12,800 nucleotides of DNA from Haloarculaceae archaeon (GTDB lineage: Archaea; Halobacteriota; Halobacteria; Halobacteriales; Haloarculaceae): contig JAHENO010000268.1 in NCBI GenBank assembly GCA_018609945.1, positions 1 through 12,800 on the forward strand, in the 5' to 3' direction. The notes under the pieces are model-generated. The model was not told where the DNA came from. It was given only the letters and a program-made list of their open reading frames with translations, and did no database searches. Made by a program: the position numbers and the translations under genes. Positions 6,895-10,748 of this stretch are shown piece after piece. Every line of letters begins with the position of its first letter. Position 1 is the stretch's first letter.

Positions 6895-7011
6895 ATGAAC
6901 AGTGCATCGGCGTCCGAGGAGACGTTCACGATCAGACAGCGGCTACTGGCATTCGTGGGGGTACTCGTCCTCGCGTTGCTCGTAATCCTGGTCATGGGGT
7001 TTGTCCTGTGA
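6895..7011 (+). CDS. 38-residue protein with a single C-terminal membrane helix
   Basis: This is a 38-residue micro-protein: a polar N-terminus (MNSASASEETFTIRQR), then about 22 hydrophobic residues (LLAFVGVLVLALLVILVMG and on) that run to the C-terminus. This is the layout of a tail-anchored protein, with the N-terminus expected in the cytoplasm beside two arginines. I chose the ATG at 6895; an upstream in-frame ATG at 6829 would add Arg/His/Gly-rich residues and span the presumed TATA element. I do not recognise a family, although similar RQRLLAF-type short membrane proteins occur in haloarchaea by recollection. It converges on the Get3-type ATPase gene, 57 nt away. Being so short, it needs comparative support, but the clean amphipathic design favours a real gene. 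Confidence 0.68.
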   Translation: MNSASASEETFTIRQRLLAFVGVLVLALLVILVMGFVL

Positions 7012-7030
7012 TCGGCACGTCTCAGAAACT

Positions 7031-7040
7031 GTCCCGGGAC
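7031..7040. repeat. Perfect 10-bp palindrome between convergent genes
   Basis: GTCCCGGGAC sits between the stop of the 38-residue gene (7011) and the stop of the ATPase gene (7069). It could help end either transcript, but no T-tract follows it and a 10-bp palindrome may be chance. Confidence 0.25.
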
Positions 7041-7068
7041 GGCGGCGCAGCGTCTCGCCGTGTGCCGG

Positions 7069-8037
7069 TCAGGACGGCACCTGAGCAGCGACCTCGATGT
7101 CGAGTTCGTCGGCGACGTCGGCCAGTAGCGATCCCTTGACCTCCTCGACGCGGGTCTCGATGAGGGCCACGAGCGGCTCGTCAATCGATTCGCGGATGTA
7201 CTCGATGCGCTCCCGTTCCGTGTCGACCCGGTCCCGGAGGTACCGGGCGCCGGTCCCGTCCTCTTCCTCGTCGGGAGTGGGCGTCACCCGGTTGAGAACG
7301 AGTCCGTCGACCGAGAGGCCGTGCTCGCCGAGCTGGGTGATCGTGCGCTCGGTCTCGCGGATCGACAGTTCGTCCGGGTTCAACACCAGGTAAAAGGAAG
7401 CCTGCTCGCGGAGGGTCCGGGCGGCGAATTCGAATTTCTCCTTGCGCTGCTGGAGGTGGGCGATGATGGGGTCCTCCTCGAGTTTCTTGCGGGCCTCCTT
7501 CTCGCCGATGGCGGCCTTCTCGAAGAGGTCGATGCTCTTCGAGCGTTTCTGGATGAGGCGGTCGATCCACTCGTCGAGAAACTCCGGCAACGAGAGCAGG
7601 CGGAGCGTCCCGCCGGTCGGCGAGGTGTCGAAGACGACGCGGTCGTACCGATCGGCGTTTTGCATCACCTCGATGAAGCGGTCGAACAGCGCCGCCTCGT
7701 AGGCCCCGGGCGTCCGGTGGGCGAGTTCGATCTGGCGGTCGATCTCGTTGACGATGGCCGGACTCACCTGGTCGGACATCCGGCGCTTGATCTCCATCAT
7801 GTGCTCTTCGACCTCCTCGTCGGGGTCGATCTCCATCGCCCAGAGGTGGTCGTACCCCTCTACGCGCGCGGGGTCGTCGTCGAACTGCTGGTCGAAGACG
7901 TCCGAGGTGCTGTGTGCGGGGTCCGTCGAGACCAGCAGCGTCTCCAGCCCCGCGTTCTCGCATTTCAGGCCGTAGGCGCTCGAGACGGTCGTCTTGCCGA
8001 CGCCGCCCTTGCCACCGAAGAAGACGAACTTCGACAT
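7069..8037 (-). CDS. ArsA/Get3-family ATPase (322 aa)
   Basis: This 322-residue cytoplasmic P-loop NTPase of the SIMIBI class belongs to the ArsA/Get3 group. Visible motifs: deviant Walker A GGKGGVGKTT (8-17) with signature lysine K10; switch I DPAHSTSDVF (39-48); PGAYEAALF (110-118); switch II DTSPTGGTLRLLSLP (137-151); and NPDELSIRETER near the C-terminal third. Get3 members deliver tail-anchored membrane proteins, while ArsA drives arsenite efflux. Only one cysteine (C26) is present, so the arsenite-binding cysteines of ArsA and the CxxC zinc motif of fungal Get3 are both missing. One NTPase domain means it works as a dimer. I chose the ATG at 8037: it gives the standard N-terminus and overlaps the upstream TGA as TGATG. 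It is the last gene of a three-gene operon. Confidence 0.93.
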   Translation of the reverse strand: MSKFVFFGGKGGVGKTTVSSAYGLKCENAGLETLLVSTDPAHSTSDVFDQQFDDDPARVEGYDHLWAMEIDPDEEVEEHMMEIKRRMSDQVSPAIVNEIDRQIELAHRTPGAYEAALFDRFIEVMQNADRYDRVVFDTSPTGGTLRLLSLPEFLDEWIDRLIQKRSKSIDLFEKAAIGEKEARKKLEEDPIIAHLQQRKEKFEFAARTLREQASFYLVLNPDELSIRETERTITQLGEHGLSVDGLVLNRVTPTPDEEEDGTGARYLRDRVDTERERIEYIRESIDEPLVALIETRVEEVKGSLLADVADELDIEVAAQVPS

Positions 8038-8345
8038 CAGTGGACGTGGTACTGCTGGCCCTTCCGTTCGAGCAGCGACTCGCGGTCCCACATCCGCCGC
8101 TCCCACTGCTCGAATTCCTCTGCCAGGTACGGGAGGAGTTCAACGGTGTAGTAGGAGACGGGACTCGGGATGCCGAAGGCGTCCGCGAAACACGCAAAGA
8201 GGAAGACGTCCTCGATGTCCTCGGCTTCCTTCTCGATTTTCTCGTAGGCCGGGCCTTCGATCATTCCGTGGAAGAGTCCGTGGTACCACTCGTGGAGCCA
8301 CTCGCGAAAGGCCTCGATACGCTGGGCCAGCGACCGGTCGCTCAT
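8037..8345 (-). CDS. Conserved helical protein of the Get3-like operon (102 aa)
   Basis: This 102-residue, mostly helical protein is rich in aromatics and acidic residues: an N-terminal amphipathic helix (AQRIEAFREWLHEWYHGLFH), then GPAYEKIEKEAEDIEDVFLF, a hydrophobic patch ACFADAFGIPSPVSYYTVEL (51-70) and a charged C-terminal helix. No signal peptide and no obvious full membrane span are present. I recall it as a conserved haloarchaeal protein but know no function. The ATG at 8345 follows the upstream TGA by a single base (TGACATG), and its TGA overlaps the ATPase start (TGATG), so all three genes are almost certainly co-translated. That makes a partner or adaptor role for the ATPase plausible; this is inference. 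Longer upstream starts would overlap the neighbour and are rejected. Confidence 0.88.
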   Translation of the reverse strand: MSDRSLAQRIEAFREWLHEWYHGLFHGMIEGPAYEKIEKEAEDIEDVFLFACFADAFGIPSPVSYYTVELLPYLAEEFEQWERRMWDRESLLERKGQQYHVH

Positions 8346-8346
8346 G

Positions 8347-8568
8347 TCAGCACGCACATCCGGTCGAACCGGCCGAGCGCTCGAACTCCATCTCCTCGCC
8401 ACAGGAGGAACACTCCGGCGGCCCCTCGCCCTCGACGTCCAGATCGAGGACGCGCTCCTGGCAGTCGTGACACCAGTAGGCCCCCTCGGATTTTTCGGAG
8501 GTCGAACCGCGGTTCGGGTTCTGCGACGACGCCTGCAGCATCTCCTTTACGGTGTTCAACACGCTCAT
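8347..8568 (-). CDS. Zinc-ribbon protein, first gene of the Get3-like operon (73 aa)
   Basis: This 73-residue protein has an N-terminal helix (MSVLNTVKEMLQASS), a Ser/Asn-rich linker, and a zinc ribbon made of WCHDC (C33, C36) and ECSSCGEE (C53, C56). The extreme C-terminus STGCAC adds C71 and C73. The four ribbon cysteines should bind one zinc; the terminal CAC pair is unusual and could bind metal or form a disulfide. The ATG at 8568 has a clear TATA-like box about 28 nt upstream, so this is the promoter-proximal gene of the operon. I recall similar haloarchaeal proteins of unknown function. Because the downstream ATPase lacks the CxxC zinc site of fungal Get3, a zinc protein in the same operon is suggestive but unproven. 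Confidence 0.88.
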   Translation of the reverse strand: MSVLNTVKEMLQASSQNPNRGSTSEKSEGAYWCHDCQERVLDLDVEGEGPPECSSCGEEMEFERSAGSTGCAC

Positions 8569-8590
8569 GGTGGGATGTATCCGCGTCGTG

Positions 8591-8600
8591 TAATTAAAAC
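8591..8600 (-). promoter_or_regulatory. TATA-like box for the Get3-like operon
   Basis: TTTTAATTA on the minus strand is centred about 28 nt upstream of the ATG at 8568. It is one of the best-matching boxes in the window and fits a leaderless transcript. Confidence 0.6.
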
Positions 8601-8605
8601 GTGGG

Positions 8606-8625
8606 GCCGGTCTGGCGCCACCGGC
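8606..8625 (-). terminator. Hairpin after the SRPBCC-like gene, abutting the next promoter
   Basis: GCCGGT (8606-8611) and ACCGGC (8620-8625) form a 6-bp GC stem with an 8-nt loop, starting 19 nt after the stop of the upstream minus-strand gene. About 6 nt later on the minus strand comes TTTT, which is also part of the next TATA box. It could terminate one gene and flank or regulate the promoter of the next. The role is inference. Confidence 0.35.
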
Positions 8626-8644
8626 GCACGACCGCCCGGACCGG

Positions 8645-9055
8645 TCACTCCACCTCGGCAGCCAGGTTCCGGAGGGCGCGTTTCAGTTCCCCCCGGCGCT
8701 TCCAGGCGGCCACGCGGTCGGTGACGGCCGCCAGGGGCAGACCGAGCGTGACGCCCGACCGGGCGGTCACTCTGGTCCCCTCGTTTTCGGGCGCCCACGA
8801 GAGTTCGGTCCACATCTCCTCGAGCGGGCCGGCGTCGTCGACCTGTTCGTAGCGTATCCCCTCGTCGGCGGGTTCGAATCGGAGCGCGAGTGTCAGTCCG
8901 CGTGCGCCAGCGGTCACCACCGTCCCCGTTTCGCGGTCCTCGATATCGAGGACGTTGAAACTTTCCTCGAACTCGACGATAGCGGCCGGCGAGAGGGCGT
9001 CGGTGACCTCGTGCGGTTTCGCGGCGACGAACCGGTCGACGGTTATCTCGCGCAT
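8645..9055 (-). CDS. SRPBCC-like (START/Bet v1 fold) protein (136 aa)
   Basis: This 136-residue soluble protein matches the general pattern of SRPBCC (polyketide cyclase/START-like) proteins: an N-terminal strand and helix, REITVDRFVAAKPHEVTDAL (2-21), where the phrase KPHEV resembles the usual 'AspPeeVw' helix; alternating strands in the middle (TVVTAGARGLTLALRFEP, then TELSWAPENEGTRVTARS); and a long C-terminal helix (AAWKRRGELKRALRNLAAE) expected to cover a ligand cavity. Ligand unknown. I chose the ATG at 9055, which has a TATA-like CTTTACTTGG about 30 nt upstream; a GTG at 9061 would add two residues. It follows the small membrane-protein gene by 33 nt and may share its message. The family call rests on pattern only. 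Confidence 0.78.
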   Translation of the reverse strand: MREITVDRFVAAKPHEVTDALSPAAIVEFEESFNVLDIEDRETGTVVTAGARGLTLALRFEPADEGIRYEQVDDAGPLEEMWTELSWAPENEGTRVTARSGVTLGLPLAAVTDRVAAWKRRGELKRALRNLAAEVE

Positions 9056-9080
9056 CGGCACGACGCTGGGAGCGCCACCA

Positions 9081-9090
9081 AGTAAAGCCT
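9081..9090 (-). promoter_or_regulatory. Possible TATA-like box for the SRPBCC-like gene
   Basis: AGGCTTTACT on the minus strand lies about 30 nt upstream of the ATG at 9055 and overlaps the stop codon of the upstream gene (9091-9089). A promoter inside the end of the preceding gene would allow separate expression. Confidence 0.35.
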
Positions 9091-9409
9091 ACTCCACGAG
9101 CAGCGGCAGCGCGAACAGCGCGATCACGCCGACCGAAACCAGCATCGCGAGAACGAGCCGCCGGAACCGCACGCCGACCGACACCTCCGACCGGTACTCC
9201 GGCCGGTACGTCCAGACGAGCCGGTAGTACGCCCCGCCGACCACCAGACAGTAGGCCGCCGTCGAGAGAACGAGCGCCCGGGGGACCGCGACGCCGAACG
9301 TGAGCAGATAGACCGGGCCAAAGGAGTAACAGGTCGCGAGCCCCGTGAGCGCGACGACGGCGAAGGGGATCGCGTCGACCTGCTGCCCCCAGCGGTTCTC
9401 CAGGCGCAT
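9089..9409 (-). CDS. Small membrane protein with three predicted helices (106 aa)
   Basis: This 106-residue protein has three hydrophobic segments: about 13-32 (AIPFAVVALTGLATCYSF), 44-62 (RALVLSTAAYCLVVGGAYY) and 84-103 (RLVLAMLVSVGVIALFALP). An Arg/Tyr-rich cytoplasmic-type loop (WTYRPEYRSEVSVGVRFRR) joins the second and third. I do not recognise a named family. I chose the ATG at 9409 (MRLENRWGQQVDAIPF), because a longer version from 9490 would add 27 Arg/Pro/Gly residues that run into the start of the divergent gene at 9502. A weak TATA-like CGCATACG lies about 27 nt upstream. The SRPBCC-like gene follows 33 nt downstream on the same strand, so they may be co-transcribed. Confidence 0.75.
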   Translation of the reverse strand: MRLENRWGQQVDAIPFAVVALTGLATCYSFGPVYLLTFGVAVPRALVLSTAAYCLVVGGAYYRLVWTYRPEYRSEVSVGVRFRRLVLAMLVSVGVIALFALPLLVE

Positions 9410-9501
9410 GGCCGCCTGTTCGGTTTCCAAACCCGTATGCGTTTGCACGCGAGGCCCGGCCGGCACGCAAAGGCTAAGACGCAGGGCCACGGCGTGAACG
9501 C

Positions 9502-9684
9502 ATGGAGAGCGAGGGTGACCCCCGCGTACACGCGGTGATGAACCTCGTCCTCTCGTTCCTGTTCAGTGGAATCGTCGTTCAGGGGCTGGCGTTCGTCGGC
9601 CTCGCGGAGTTCTCCTGGCGGAACGTCGCTCTCGCGACCGTCTTCCTGTTTCTCGTGACCTGGGTGGTCGTCCTCCGCAGGTGA
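9502..9684 (+). CDS. 60-residue membrane protein with two helices
   Basis: This 60-residue micro-protein has a polar acidic start (MESEGDPRVHAVMN), a first helix about 11-34 (NLVLSFLFSGIVVQGLAF), a short acidic turn (GLAEFSWRN) and a second helix about 41-58 (VALATVFLFLVTWVVVL) ending in RR. The positive end suggests both termini face the cytoplasm. I recall haloarchaeal proteins of this type but no function. The ATG at 9502 has a weak TATA-like CTAAGA about 27 nt upstream. It is divergent from the 106-residue membrane protein gene, 92 nt away. What follows (9685-9850) contains a possible gene remnant on the other strand, not a partner gene. Confidence 0.8.
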   Translation: MESEGDPRVHAVMNLVLSFLFSGIVVQGLAFVGLAEFSWRNVALATVFLFLVTWVVVLRR

Positions 9685-9689
9685 CCCTC

Positions 9690-9841
9690 TGTGGCGCGGT
9701 CTGCTCGACCCGGCGTTCGGAGCGGTCGCCAATCTGCTCGGTACAGGAGGTGCCCGACGCGACGAGCGCCCGGTCACCGGCCGCGGAGAACGCCCGTTCG
9801 AGTAACTGACGGTAACCCGGAAACCGGGCGGTTACTCGGCC
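9690..9841 (-). pseudogene. Possible remnant of an FAD/Fe-S dehydrogenase C-terminus
   Basis: One minus-strand frame (codons read from 9841 downward) gives FPGYRQLLERAFSAAGDRAL, then VASGTSCTEQIGD, then RSERRVEQTAPQ. The segment GD-x2-VASGTSC-x-EQIGD resembles the last motif of fused FAD-linked oxidase/Fe-S dehydrogenases (D-lactate/glycolate type), where a 'vA.G.SCr.Q' strand precedes a final helix. No start codon, FAD domain or upstream Fe-S motif is present, and the stretch lies in an intergenic gap between two plus-strand genes. It may be the last trace of a deleted gene or a chance match. The call depends on recollection of the family pattern. Confidence 0.3.
9800..9837. repeat. Nested inverted repeat upstream of the DUF3179 gene
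   Basis: GAGTAAC (9800-9806) and GTTACTC (9831-9837) are perfect inverted copies. Inside, GTAACC (9812-9817) pairs with GGTTAC (9830-9835), and CCCGG-AAA-CCGGG (9816-9828) is a tight hairpin. The block ends about 6 nt before the presumed TATA box, a position suited to an operator. It could also act as a terminator for the 60-residue gene, though it is over 110 nt downstream. Confidence 0.4.
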
Positions 9842-9842
9842 A

Positions 9843-9849
9843 CTTACAC
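9843..9849 (+). promoter_or_regulatory. Possible TATA-like box for the DUF3179 gene
   Basis: CTTACAC is centred about 27 nt before the ATG at 9873. It is a weak consensus but the right spacing for a leaderless start, directly after the nested inverted repeat. Confidence 0.35.
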
Positions 9850-9872
9850 GCGGCCGAGCCGTACGCGCCGCC

Positions 9873-10748
9873 ATGCACAGGCGGACGTTTCTCGGGGCGG
9901 TCGGGGCCAGCGGTCTCCTCGCCGGGTGTCTGTCGAGTCCTCGCGGGGACGACCGCGGGTCCGCGGAACCGGGGACGCGAGAGACCGAGACGGACCCACC
10001 GCCGACCGCCGGACGGACACCGACGTCTGTGGACACGCTGACCCCGACGCCCGAGCAGTCGGACGTCGACACGGCGGAGACGCGGCTGGCACGACACGGC
10101 ATTCCCGCGACCATCTGTGAGACGTCGATCAAAGCGGACCCGGGCATCTACGCGGTCCTCGAGCCGACGTTCGCGGCCGACTGGTCGGCCGACGTCATCG
10201 CGCCCGCATACCGTCACGGAACCAGTGACGGTCTCGCCGACGAACAGACGGTCATCGCACTGACCGCCGACGGCCTCGCCCGTGCGTACCCGCTGACGGT
10301 CCTGCACACCCACGAGGTCGTCAACGACCGGATCGGTGGGCCGGTCGTGGTCACGTTCTGCCCGCTCTGCAGGAGCGGAATGGTCGCCGCCAGGCGCCTC
10401 GACGGCGAGGAAACGTCCTTCGCCGTGACGGGACAGCTCTGGATGCCCGAACGCGTCTTCGAGCGGGCCAGCGAGGACGCCGGGCGCACGTTCGGAGCCA
10501 CCTACTCCGGGGGCGAAGAGGTCTCTGTCCGGCACAACGGCAACCTGGTGATGTACGACGCGGCGACCCGCTCGTACTGGAGTCAGATACTCGCGCGCGG
10601 CATCTGCGGCCCCCACACCGGCACCGAACTCGACATCCGCCCCTCGACGGTGACCACCTGGAAGGAGTTCCGCGAGCGCCACCCCGACGGCGAGGTCCTG
10701 CTCCCGCCGCCACACTCGGGGACGGTCGAACCGGGCCAAATACTCTAG
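9873..10748 (+). CDS. DUF3179 domain protein, Tat-exported lipoprotein (291 aa)
   Basis: This 291-residue protein begins MHRRTFLGAVGASGLLAGCL, a twin-arginine signal (RRTFLG) with lipobox LAGC and lipidation Cys at 19. It should therefore be folded before export and anchored outside the cell. A Thr/Pro/Asp-rich linker covers about 20-70. The domain then shows DGLARAYPLTVLHTHEVVND (133-152), FCPLCRSG (162-169) with a CxxC pair, FAVTGQLWMPE, GNLVMYDAATRSYWSQ (223-238) and a C-terminal TTWKEFRERHPDGEVLLP. These are the family hallmarks of DUF3179, whose function is unknown; the CPLC pair could bind metal. About 30 residues between the TGQLW and GNLVMYD motifs look longer than in bacterial members. 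Its TAG overlaps the convergent gene's TAG within CTAG. Confidence 0.93.
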   Translation: MHRRTFLGAVGASGLLAGCLSSPRGDDRGSAEPGTRETETDPPPTAGRTPTSVDTLTPTPEQSDVDTAETRLARHGIPATICETSIKADPGIYAVLEPTFAADWSADVIAPAYRHGTSDGLADEQTVIALTADGLARAYPLTVLHTHEVVNDRIGGPVVVTFCPLCRSGMVAARRLDGEETSFAVTGQLWMPERVFERASEDAGRTFGATYSGGEEVSVRHNGNLVMYDAATRSYWSQILARGICGPHTGTELDIRPSTVTTWKEFRERHPDGEVLLPPPHSGTVEPGQIL

